Positions 20,886-32,800 of a stretch of 64,000 bases of DNA are shown in pieces. This DNA is from Arachnomyces sp. PD_36 (Eukaryota > Ascomycota > Eurotiomycetes > Onygenales > Arachnomycetaceae). The translations under genes and the position numbers were made by a program. Every line of letters begins with the position of its first letter. Positions within the stretch are counted from its first letter, which is position 1. The notes beneath the pieces were generated by a model. It worked only from the letters and a program-made list of their open reading frames with translations, was not told the DNA's origin and searched no databases. Where the stretch lies: positions 124,001 through 188,000 of the forward strand of contig JANTQE010000017.1 in NCBI GenBank assembly GCA_032988195.1. Reading direction: 5' to 3'.

Positions 20886-23800
20886 ACGGAAATTGCAAAA
20901 CGACTGGGGAGAATGGAGAGGGGAGGGGGCATGTTGGATGGTTGTGTGTCTGCGTGGGTGTGTGCGTGTGGTTCAAAGGAAGGGGTGGATGGATGGGATG
21001 AGTGAATGGATGGATGGGAAGGATTGGATAGGATGAACACGGAGAAGGAAAGAAAAACGGTGTCCATGTCGGCAATTACACCTTTTGTTCTCGGCCACGG
21101 TTCCGAAGGCGGCTAATGGGGCTTGACGGCTTTGGAATCTTCTGAACTGACCCCCCTTCGTGCGTGCTCCCTCCTCGGAGCTACCGTCCTCTCGGGAATC
21201 GTGAAACAGAATGGGCTTTTGATGGGTTGGATGCGAGCGGGATAGAAGCGAGGGAGAAACATGTTAACATGTTGGATGTGAATAGGGGAAGGAAGCTGGT
21301 TCCCCTTGGCCCGAATTGAGTTTTGTGAAGCAGGCAATCAAAGGCGCGTGCTTGTGTTCGTGAAACCCAGACCGGGAGGGGGGGATTCCTTCTTTTGTTT
21401 TTGGATGCATATTACACAAAAATGCATTTGCGGAAGGGGGTTACAGATGCAAAGGATTATTCCTCAAAAAGAAATGTGCAACCTGGTCGGGTTCGTGATG
21501 CAGACCAACGTGGAGATGGGTGTGTGGTTTAATCTTGATCGATTAGCAGCAGGGGGGAGGATTGTGCAATATCTGATCTTATCTTCCAGACTCGCCCTGT
21601 CGATTTTTTTCCTGCGCTTTCACCGTTTCGGACTCGAATGGCCGGCCTTGCAGCCCATGCGTCCGGAGGCTGGATCAGGGAACTCTATTGTGGCTAGGAC
21701 TCTGTCTCTGCCTAGAACAAAGGACACCGCCAAACAGATGTGTCTCACCTTCGGCCGATCATCGGGAATGGAAAGCAAATGCATGTCAGCAGATAAACTC
21801 TCATGGAGAGGGGAAGTGAGAAGGGTCATCTGTATCTGACCCTTTACCCCATGGTTCGATGAGGATATCTCCCTTCATCCTCTGAAAGGGAAAGAATTCC
21901 CTGGATGCCTTTTCGTCTCCGCGGGCGATTCGGCAATCGCCGAACCCAAACGTGTGTCTCTGATCAGGCTTGAGAAATCACCATTGGTTTCTTTCACTTC
22001 CCGCTGAAGGTTGCTCATATACCCGATTCGACTCTTCCATTCGCCGATAGGGCGCATGCGCCGATTTCGGTTCTCGAGGTCGCGTGAGTATTATGGATCA
22101 TAATCTACCTCGATCGATCTAAAACAGGGTTTGGAAGTGTTGAGTTGATAGGTACCTATCTATTTGGGATAGGCGCTGATTGTTTGGTGTCCGGGGTACA
22201 CAAACCAGAAAGTCTATTCGGATAGACGATTCCAGAGTGAGCAAAGAACGTCGTCCGATGTCGTTCGCCCCCAGCCTCAGATAAAGGCTTTTTTCCCTTT
22301 CTGATGTGGTTATAAACTTTCCGCAAAGACGTCCTGCGCCTACCCGTTGACTTGCTGGGTGTACAGCACAGCCTTTTGACACATTCGAAGACGGTCTTAT
22401 TCGACTCCGGGGAAGTGCTGTATTCTCCCAAGGGAAAGGGAGGGAAAGTAGAAGAGAGCCAGAAAGGAGAAACATCAGGCTATTGGAACCACGATCGCTT
22501 CGTTTCCTCCGTCAATCGCCTGATGTACGCCCACTAAAGTCTATAGCGGGGGAATCCTGAGGTCGTACAAGGCAGAGATTGATTCCCATCAATAGCCCTC
22601 GAATCTCATCCTGCTCTGCCTTTTTGCGGCTCTGTCTCATCCACCCTTCCTAACTGTTTGCCTGCCTGTCTCAGCCCATCATCGTCAGGAGGAGGTAATC
22701 CATTTCGTCAGCCAGCCATTCCACCTTCTCCGATAATGATGAGGGAGGGTTGAAAGACATGCAGATTCGATCGGATATGTAGAAGAAAAAAGGAGGCTCT
22801 TAACGGTTACTGCACCTTCTCCTTTGGGATGGGGTCAGGTGCGGATGATGGATGATGGATGATGATGGGATATGTTAGATGGATGCATCGATGCATCTTT
22901 CTCATACGTTCGGATGTATGTATGTAGGTATCTAACTTTTCGCTTCCTTCTCCTTCTTCCCCCTTACTGATCCTGAAACTCAAACAATCCCCATATTCGT
23001 GCGCGTGCGTGCGTGTTCCGTAGAAGGTTAAGTGTAGGCAGGAGTTTGAAATGAATATCTTGTCGTCAAGGGATTAAAATGATGTACATATACGAACCGA
23101 AAAAAAAAAGCTGCACACAACACGACAGACACAACACAACGAAAATACGAAAATAAGTAATCGTCAACCCACATGGTGGCATGGCGAATCAAGTCGAATA
23201 TTATTCAGGTCCAGAAATCGTCTAATTGGCTCACCCAGTCACTCACTCGTACTTGAAGACTTCCTTTATCCATCACCAGCATGTTCCTTTTTTTTTAAAG
23301 TAAGACGCTACGGGGGACATCCGCAACCTTCCTTTGTAGATTCCTTGTTACCCGTTGAATAGGCGGAGTACAAACCCCCTTACTAGCTCTTTGAGATTGG
23401 CAGGACATGACAGGCTAGGAGGGCCCTGTCGTTGCGGCGGAACGAGCCTGGGAACATGGGAACATGGGGGACATGGACATGGGCAGGGAAAGGGGTGTAT
23501 GTACAAACGTCGTAGTGAGGTTGAGGGATTATTATTCCATTCCCACCCACGAAAATGGATGGGGTTTGGAGAGGAGTGCTCCGTAAAAAAGAGGAGTTTT
23601 GTGTGTGGGAAGGGGAGGGAAGTAGAAGATACATGTTTGATATGTACCTTTCTCTTTCTAGGGAAAAAATATCTGGCCGTTTCAATTCTTCGTCTGAGTA
23701 GGAATGAATTTTAATAGAGCGTTGGAGAATCCCCATCCATCCGTAAAAAAAGGAGCAATAATGATATGATAGCAGTAGAAAGAAAATTCGTATCAATTCC

Positions 23801-24947
23801 ATCATCCAATTTTCTTCATCCCACACACGCTCCCTCTCTCTCTCGGATTCCCCTTCCCCCCTTCCCTTTCCAAAGAAAGGAAAGGAAAGGAACATGAAGA
23901 AGAAGGACTTTTTTGCTCTTATTAACTCCACGATAAGTAAACTTACCTCCATTCCATTTTTTCCCCTTGCCTGCCATTTTTTTGCCAGTTTGAACCCTAG
24001 GAAAAGCCCCCCACGCATAGGAAAAAACCCCAAGCCACAATGACAGGACTCCATGCAAGCAAGAATTTGACATTAATAAAAGAAATATGGGACGGTGCGG
24101 GAAAAGCAATGTGAGAAGGAGAAAGAAAGAAAGAAAGAAAGAAGAAAAGAAGGGAGGGGAAATGGAAAAGGAATAACCATGATTTCCGTCCGCATTGAAT
24201 GAAAACAAAAGAAACAATGGAGAAAGAGAAAAAAGGATGACCCTATCGTGGACTTTTCGTTTTTTCTTTGCCTCTTTTTTTGCTGTGTCGACGCCGGAGG
24301 GTTTATTCCCGTACTTTTTTCTTTTTTGTTTTGCAGTGAGTGAGAAAACCTTCCCAGTTTTGTTTTGTTCTCCGTTTAAAGCCCGTTCATAAAATGGTCA
24401 TGAGGGCGTCTAGACTGGCTTTTATCACTTTTGGGCGTCTCACTGTTGCTCCATGGCGTTTCATCCATACCGAGAAGAGATAGAATAAACGCTATAATAG
24501 GCAGATATTAAGCCTTCGAGGGCATCGACCTTCGGGGAGGTAGTTCGCAAAGTTCCCGTTCACCCCGCTCGGATTTCGTGCTGTGGAGGATCGAACCGGT
24601 TCTGCTCACGCCCGTGAATATGAGAGGAATAAGCAGTATCGCAGACGGAGATTTGGCCGTAAAAGGAAGATAGCCGAGGGGGATAGGAAATTATGGGATA
24701 AGAGAGGACGGTGAACGACATGATAGGCGGCTTATAAATGGCAGGGACTTTCGAAAGAGAAAGGGATGTCGGGGGAAAGGAGACATGGTTATCACACAAG
24801 CAATCTCGAGCGTAAATATTGCTTGGATACATTAGAGCGGAAGATGAAAGTTGAATCATAAAAAAGGGGGTGAAAAGAGAGTTTCTGGTGACCGTAAATC
24901 TTTGGACCTCATTCTCGAGTCCTTAACCGTAAAGGTGCATCACTTCG
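20886..24947. other. 4 kb convergent intergenic region
   Basis: Between the small membrane-protein gene and the NDT80-family gene, which read toward each other. Several frames of 100-220 codons are open on one strand or the other, but none has a domain, transmembrane pattern or splice-consistent extension I can defend. Short tandem tracts: GGATGGAT near 20985-21020, GATGATG near 22844-22866, GAAA near 24120-24142. A perfect 16-bp palindrome, GATGCATCGATGCATC, is at 22882-22897. Confidence 0.45.
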
Positions 24948-26888
24948 TCAAGAGCATAGGCCGTGAAAGCTAGGGACTGTATCCAATCTACCGTAGCTTT
25001 TCTCGTTGAACTCACGGGGATAAACGGGCCCATAGCCGTGAGCCGGTGTTTGGCGACGGCTCTGGGTGAGAGACTCATCTGAGCCAGCTCGTTTGAAATA
25101 TTGCATCTGGCTTTCCTGGTTGGTATACAACGGCGGAATCATAGGCCCGAAAGTAGAGCTGTAACGTGCTCCGTTGTCCTCTTGACTTTTGGTTGAATTG
25201 TCGTAGTCATACTTGAGGGACTGTATACGCGGGTTATTTGGCTGCATTTCCATCTTCATGTCTTGGGATGATTCAGGGTAAGTATCATCGCAGTACCCCT
25301 TGGAGCCTGACACATCATCCATCGTTTCCATGGGGTTTATCGAGTCACCCAGCATGGTATACTCGAAACCTGAGGATGAAGACGATGACGAAACGAGGGG
25401 ACTATCGCTTGAGCCCGAGTGTTCCGTAGATGCCATCTGACGGTATTCCGTCCTTCCGTACTGGGAACCGTTACGGTGCGTAGAACCGTATGGCATAAGT
25501 GTAAGGTGCGAGCGCGATCCATGACCTAGCCCCTGTAGAGCACCTCCGTTTCCATCCCCAGAGCTACCTGCTCCGCCGTCAGGGCCCATGCTAGTCGAGC
25601 TGTCTCGTCTCCCGTCCTTATAATGACCAGGGGAACGTCCTCGTACCACCATTGGATGGGAAAGCCTCTTAGCGATCTTCACCCAGTGTGCATCGACTCC
25701 GTTGCCGATGGGGTTCGAGATCTCGGCGTAGAGCTCAACAACAAGGTTATAGTACTGCTGCTGTGCCCTGCGTTTACCGTTGTTTGCAGTCGCCTTTTGG
25801 AACTGGATACGCTCAAAGGTGTGTTGGGTAGGGGGCTGTGACGGTTGCGGAGGACTCGGATACGGATGGCTATAGATACCAGATGTCGGAGGAGCCGCAA
25901 ATCCAAGATGGCTGGGAGCAGCATGGCTCAAGACAAGTGAAGGGGGCTGATTCGGTTGTAGAGTGACTTTTCCCGGTTTTCTCTCAGACTGCTTGTCGCG
26001 TTTCGGCGTATGCTGGACAAGCTCGCGGGTTTCGCTGTCTTGCGTATTCACAACGGCCGAAATCGACATGGAGAACGAACGGATGTTCTCAGTTGTGTGG
26101 TTTGGGAGCTGTAGATACAATGGAGCATTCGGGACCCAAGGTTTCAACGAGAAAGAGCAGGAAACCGCAAAGTAATTGCGACGGTAACAAGTCCATTTCT
26201 CGTCAACTTGAAAGAATCCCTTGTGAATTTTAGCTTGAATCTCGGGATTGATCGCGGTGTTACCAGTGATGATATTATGAAGCACGACGGTGTCCGTAAA
26301 TGGGGGAGCATCCGTTACCGATTGGGAAGATCGGGTTGAGGTATCCAGTAACATGTTGGTTGGGTGATTGTATAGAGTACTAGAAGAAGAATTGACAGGT
26401 GCATCCACCGCTCGTGGATTTTGCGTGTATTGAGGGTATCGAGACATTTCGCTATATCCCGAGTGTGGAGAGGAGTAAGAGCTTCGATGGACGTTGTATG
26501 GCGCGGAATAACTCTCAGTTCTCCCTAGCGTTCCAGTCGAGTATTGAGTTGCCGTACTATACGATTGCATGGGAGAGGACATACCAGGAGGTGGTTGCCT
26601 ATGTGATTCAGATGATTTCTGTTAGAGGCTTGAAGTGGTTCCAAGGCTGGATCTATGTCGGAAAAGGCTGACTTACAGAGCAGATACCCGGTGAGGCCTG
26701 TAGTCCCCCATTCTTTCATTCCACGGAAAAGCTGCTGAGTTGGAATATACTGAGGATTGGCTTTGAGGGAATGCCTCTGTTGTCACATTTCCAGAGTAGA
26801 TGTTCGCTAGGGAGGTATATGCCAAAGAGGAGGCAGCCGAACTTGCACTCGTTGATGAGGAACCACTGCAAGAGTCAACGGGACTCAT
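24948..26888 (-). CDS. NDT80/PhoG-domain transcription factor (VIB-1/XprG-like)
   Basis: p53-like fungal transcription factor. Two exons, 26888-26677 and 26598-24948, joined in phase (CT|G, Leu) across a 78-nt GTAAGT...ATAG intron; 620 residues. N-terminal third is Ser/Tyr-rich. The NDT80 DNA-binding domain spans about 180-405: PEIQAKIHKGFF, WTCYRRNYFAVSCSFSL, ELVQHTPKRDK, FERIQFQKATANNGKRRA, QQYYNLVVELYAEI and HPMVVRGRSPGHYKDGRR. The RGRSPGHY block is the family hallmark. Spacing and the TANNGKRRAQQQYY block resemble VIB-1 of Neurospora and XprG of Aspergillus, which control extracellular proteases, carbon-starvation responses and heterokaryon incompatibility, more than the meiotic Ndt80 paralog. 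That sub-assignment is from memory and moderate. A very long region upstream suggests complex regulation. Confidence 0.88.
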
Positions 26889-29800
26889 AAGAAGCCCAGG
26901 GGAAGACTGGAAGCTGAATTATTAAATCCTCTAAATCAGTCCGCTGATAGTTGATTTGCCGTATTCTCAAGTATTGGAGTGTCCCTGGAGTGGCCAGGTT
27001 TCCGCACAGAAATAGAGGCTAACGCATCACGGGAAAACAAATATTGAAGAACAGTCTTGCAACCAAGGCTACACGACACGATGACAGTAATGATAGGTGC
27101 TCCACAGTGTCGGGATGGATGACGATTATGGGTGCTTGACAAGCTCCTAGCAGAGCAAAGGAAGTGCGTGGAGAGGGGGAAGGAGTAACATGCCAGTTGA
27201 GACAAAAGTTAATGCAAGTGGGTAAGAAGCAAACCAGGCTGATTATCAGAACGGTCAAAATTGAAAGAACTCACGGCACATCTTGCACCGCAGAATGTTG
27301 TGCGGTGTACCTCGAACCGCTGGTGACAGGTACAGAGACCGGGTGTGTCAGCGAGTGACCAAGTGACCCGACCCTCCGACGCTGTTCCTCCACGTCCTCG
27401 GTCGGGAAAGTCGTTGAATCAGTGAAAGGCCGCTCTGAGCCGATATATTCGTTATCGGATGAGACTGGATAGTCAAGCGGGAATGGATTTTGAAGAAGTG
27501 CTGAAGCTACCGAACTTTTGTTAGGATCTTCGCAATACGAGCAATTGCGCGCATGTTTCTGATTGAGGGCTGAAGGAAATAAGATAAGAAAATCCGGCTG
27601 TGGATTCCGAGTAAGGGAACAAATGAAATACTGTTTCTAAAGGGAAGGCTTCTGGTGCATCCATGTCGCACGAGCATACACCGACACCAATTCTGGCGCC
27701 GACAAGAGACAGGGGTGGGAAGAAAAATAAGGCAGGTGAATAACAAGTGAGAGGACTTGAAACGGGGATTGAGAGTAGAAATTGTGCTTCTCAGAACTCC
27801 CAACACGTGGGAAGTGAATTACTGATAATAATTGCTGCCGAATTATGTCTTTCTCTCGAGATCCAACAGTCGCCAGAGTTGTACCAGAAGAAATAAGCTT
27901 ACTATGATTCATCTTTCAATCTTGAGCTTGCCCGCTCAAAGACAACGGTCGTGCCGTATTCAATTGGGTTCCCAGTACTCAGGTGGGCCGAGGAATGCGA
28001 TCAGAAACGCCAACCGACCCTGGCAGGTGCAAATTGACAGACGCTCCCGGGGAGGGAGATGGTAGCGTTGGTGGCGTGTTTGATGGTTGGGCGCTATACT
28101 CCTGGCTCTTTCTTAGGCCCCGATAATTCGATAAGCTTTCCAGCTAGAACCGCCACGCTTCTTTGATAGGGTATGGTGGCCAACCGTTCCGGCGCCCTGA
28201 CCGACTAAAAAGCGGGTGAGCATGCGAGCCCAAAGCAAGTCTGGGGGAGATCTTCAGCTAGCAACGGCCGCCAATTTGGAATCCTAAAATCCCGAGGAAA
28301 CAGAAAAGCCAGAAGAAGATTAGGTGAGCCGATCGGGGTAATTCCCTATGTTAAATCGAAATCCTAATTCTCCACTTTCTGTTGAGGGAGAATATATCGA
28401 TGCCGAGGAGGAACAGTCAAAGTATCCAAGAAATTCCCCTTGCTAGCGATTCGCAAAACAATAACCAGCTATGCCTAGAAATGCCGGGTTTGAAGTTGTC
28501 GAGGCCTAGGAGAGTGGGATAACGAATGGGAGGGATCCTGGAACGCCGGCAGGTTTATAGAAGAAGGCCTGGGGTTTGTTTAGGGAGGGGTGGTTGGTAG
28601 GGTGAGCGCCTCGAAGCCAAGGGTTCTAAAGAAAATAATTGTAAACGACGAATCAGCCGAGCCGGGGGCATAGAGGACTCGCAGTTCTGGAAAGCCTTTT
28701 CGGTAATGAGATAAAATGCACGATTTAATCGGAGAAATACTCACGAGTATATAACTTCGCTTTGATCAAGGGTCGATGTGTGGAAAGGAAACGAAAACAA
28801 GAGAAGGGGTGTGAGAGGGAGGGAAAAAAATATTATATAGAATATAATGAGCGACAAAAGAAGCTTTAATAAGCCACTGAGCTTCATTCGTTGACTGCCT
28901 CCCAACCTTCAGTTCGACCCAGTCCACCACTCCTCTGGTGAGGTCTCCTGTCGTTTCACAATCGGACGCCGGTGCCAGAGTGTCCTCGGACAGAGCAGCC
29001 TTAAGATGCTCTAACCTACCAGTAACAGACGCTCGTGACTAGTGGCCCCGATCCAGAGTTGATAGTAAGTCATGAGAGAATAGTTTCCTTGGGGGTGCTG
29101 GCATCTGCTGGCCCCTGAAGGGAAAACCTTTTAGGTTAACAAACGAGGACCAGCAATATTGATAGCTGATCTCCAGTTGTAAAATGCCACACACGAGTCC
29201 CATCCATTTCACCCAAAACCATGCATCCCCTGGCCCATTACCTACGCTCAGTAATCCTTGACCGCACAAGTATGTTCCGGACCTATTTGCGCAGGATGAG
29301 CCAATGCTGGGCGCTTTCCAGTCAGCCAGCTCCAATGTGCCCAGCGCTGACTCGAAAAACTTTATCATGTCTGTAATAAGCCCTTGCCATTCCTAGAAGG
29401 TACGAAGAGATCCTCCTGCAAGAAAGCTACAATGGCAGGCTGCAGGCAAAAAGGGAAAAATTCAACTATCGGCAGCATCTGGAGCCTCACTTCCCCTGAG
29501 CGAGACATAAATCCACTGTATGTAACCTTTCATCATCCCCTACAGACAAAATAATAGGCTTCTTTGCCGAATTCGAGAAATGGGCTGCATCCCGCGTCTA
29601 TTTAAGAACGTTTGGAAACTGTTAGAAAGCTAGAGCAATGCAGTCACAGAGGGTTTCTGTCGACATTGTATGCAGGAACATAAACAGGATTAGAACTTAT
29701 CCACTCGACTCCAAATCATAAGGAGGAATGGAGTATTCGATAACGCACTGTCAATGCTCGATAATACCCAAAGTCTATATCCCGTTCCCCCTAAACACAG

Positions 29801-32800
29801 TTTGGACTGTCGGGAAAACGGTGAGCTTCTCAGTAGTGGTAGCATAATGACGGAATCAGCGATATACGGTGCGCGTTAGCAAACTTGGTATCTCCAGGGA
29901 AAGCCCCTTGGGTGCGAGTAAGCGGAATCGATTCTACTGGCATGCAACTCAGCGCATCCTTGATGCCATCGTTGCACCCAGCCGAAATTTATGAAACCCG
30001 TATTGAACGGGCCATACGATCAAATCAGCAGAAGTAATTTAACCTAAATCAGAGCTTCAAAAAAGAAACCTGTCAGTATCGAATGTAAACAGAACAGAGC
30101 TTGCCTCAAATGCAGAGAATGGCCATGCATTTGGCCCCTGCAAGTAAATGCAGATCAGAAGATCACAGTTTGAAACAGACATATTTTCGGGCTGTCTGGT
30201 GGCAATAACCACACCCAGATCTGGCTGAAATTCCAAGACCGTTCCAGACGAATGTGCCGATTTAGGAGTCTAGCGTTTCAAAAGTCTATTTTCTTTGTTT
30301 CCACGTCCACGATTCATCGGCGTTCATACGTCAGCGAATGATGTTTTCGAATGCGGCTTGCATTATCCAGGTGAAAAAAGCAACTTTCCGGGGGACTCAG
30401 CAAGGACCCAGAGTAATCGCTCTGAAACCTGGAGGTTCTGCCCACACACAGCACCAGTTCGAGCAATTTCGTGGCTGGAGATAGGAGGTTTTTGGTGGTC
30501 GCGCGAAGCAAGCATATGGTCGTTTTAACCACATAGTTTTCTGCAGGTAATTCTCAAGGACCCCCAGGAGATCATTGGCAGGGTTGAAGCCGAGACAGGT
30601 GGGCATTGGCAATAAAATGGGAGGCGGGAGCAAGGCCCGTAGGTCGACGATGTCGTGCATGATGCAGGACGCATTGACAGGCATATGGCGGAACCTGAAG
30701 GGTCCATCTGCATCTGCATCTTCAGGGTCAGGGTAGGGTCCCAGGGTACGATGAGGAAAGGCCACGGGCGGTGGGTCTTATTGGACCTTCGGGTGTGAAT
30801 TTCTGAGTCTGATGGCGTTCGATGAGTGGACGAGGTCCCAGCGAATAAGTGCAGTGGAAATGAAAGATAATTCATCAAATAAATCATGAGGATTGAGGTT
30901 ACTCATGAGAACAATGGCTTGGGATGAAAAGATGTCCTTTCTTCAACAGTTGAAGTTAAGTTTGTTTGGCCGAAAAGGAGAAAGAGGCTCTTTTTGGTTG
31001 GTCTGGTCCGTGCATTGCACTTACCCTCGAGTTAATCCTATTTAGGTAAGGTCCGGAAGGGTTCCGACTTTGATGATTTTCGACTTCGCGACTACATGGA
31101 AGAATTCAATGCTATTCTCCTTCTCTTTACATGCTAAAAACTCTACATATCCAGGACAATGCGCTCATCCTAGCGTCTACAATGGCGGATGAAAACGTGT
31201 ATCTGTACTTTCAAGGATTATCTCCCCCCTTGAACCTACTCGTGGCCGGATAACGCCTCTGCTGCTTATCCGCCATGTGCTGCTAGCGACTATCTCTTCC
31301 CTGAGTTGAATACCGGCCAAAGAGATTGGCTGGTCTGGGCTAGTCACACGATTATAGTGTGAATCTCCGAGGGCGAGGGATCCCAAAAGATCCCCTACCT
31401 GCCAAGGGAATGAGGAAAGGGCTTACTTTTGTTCCGGGCTCACGGCCGCGTGCAGACTGCGCTTCTATCCAGAGTTGCCTTTTCGAAGCCAATTGATATG
31501 CCACACAGCCGTCCTGCTTCAATGATTACGCTTTTGACGCATTACGCTCAATCCGTACCCACTTCTGACTTATTGACCATGATATCGCTGATACTTACGC
31601 CAGCTTAGATGAGTCTGTGGGGACTGTCATGTTGGGGTTGGTGGCGTCTCAACGAATAAACACGGGGTCTAGCATATCATCAGCTTCATCGAAATCTTAC
31701 GGAGTAGTCTACCCGAAATCATATTTCTGCGGTCAGCCGGTGGCCCATCGACGATGATAGGGGGAATCGCGATTTAGCAAGGGCCTACACATGGCCCAGT
31801 CAGCAAGACAGAAGCTGTAGGCCGTACGATCGAGTTGGATGGTGTCATTTAGGTTTGGTGTCGAAACACGGGGCGCTGCTATGGCTACTTTGGAACTAGC
31901 CCAAGTCCGCAGGCTGAAAAGGAGAAAATATCTCAGGTCATCCTTGAATATATGGGCCAACCGGAAAAAGCGTTGGAAGATGGCCAAGGCGATGTTTGAC
32001 CTGGGGACACGTATGTTTCCTCTGCTCTTTGAGAGACATCGCCTCCTAAATTCCGATAGATTGCTCTAGTTTGGAGGCGCTTGGGGACGGTAACACGCAC
32101 TGTCAGTCAAACCACTTGTTTGATCAAGCATTTGGACCCGAGTTACTGGGTCGGCCCCGACTACTGAGCCTGACGTATCCCAGCCCTCTTATCGACGATA
32201 ATTCCCGTGCCCGATGTCTATCTGAGACTTGACGCACGTCATGGGACGTATTGAAAGGCAACAGCTCACTTTCGAGATCCGAGTAAGTGGGATTCGAAAA
32301 TACGATTCAAGGCGATGATCGATACCTCGAAATCATAGGGCCATGCTTTCTGAAGTATGAGGCTTATTTATCACATATTGCATAGCCCGCCACATATGGC
32401 CCATACAACTGGCAGTATCCCCAAAGGAAGCAATGCAGCCTCGTTATTACTTGCTGGGTGAGGATGCCTTTGTTTGACAAGCTTGGTAAGCTCGAATCTA
32501 AGTCATGTCTTGCGGAACACTGGGTAAAATGGAACCAACTAAATCACCCCGTCGTTGACCGATGGGATAGGCATTAGCCGGTCCCCATCTGTGATGAAAT
32601 CATACTGGATATTCTTCAGTTTTTTAGCGCTCCGATGTTGCCACAGCTGATGCGGCGTGGCTTTTTCCCTTTCTATCTTCTTTCCTGATCGAGGCCACGC
32701 TACTCTTTCAACTCTGAGATCGGGCAGCTAGCGTCAAAGCCAGGGTTTTGCTATCACGAACTACACGAGTTTCTGGACCAAGCTGATCCAGTGTCCTCCC

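Noticed and set aside
21306..21839. 177-codon + frame
   Set aside because: Irregular composition, no domain or membrane pattern, and no splice partners.
23383..24054. 223-codon minus frame
   Set aside because: Made of low-complexity purine/pyrimidine tracts and short tandem repeats.
30397..30887. Two overlapping minus frames of about 120 codons
   Set aside because: No recognisable content; they conflict with one another.
31839..32069. Basic + frame ending near a GTATGT donor
   Set aside because: Looked like an exon end, but no in-phase partner exon could be found on either side.
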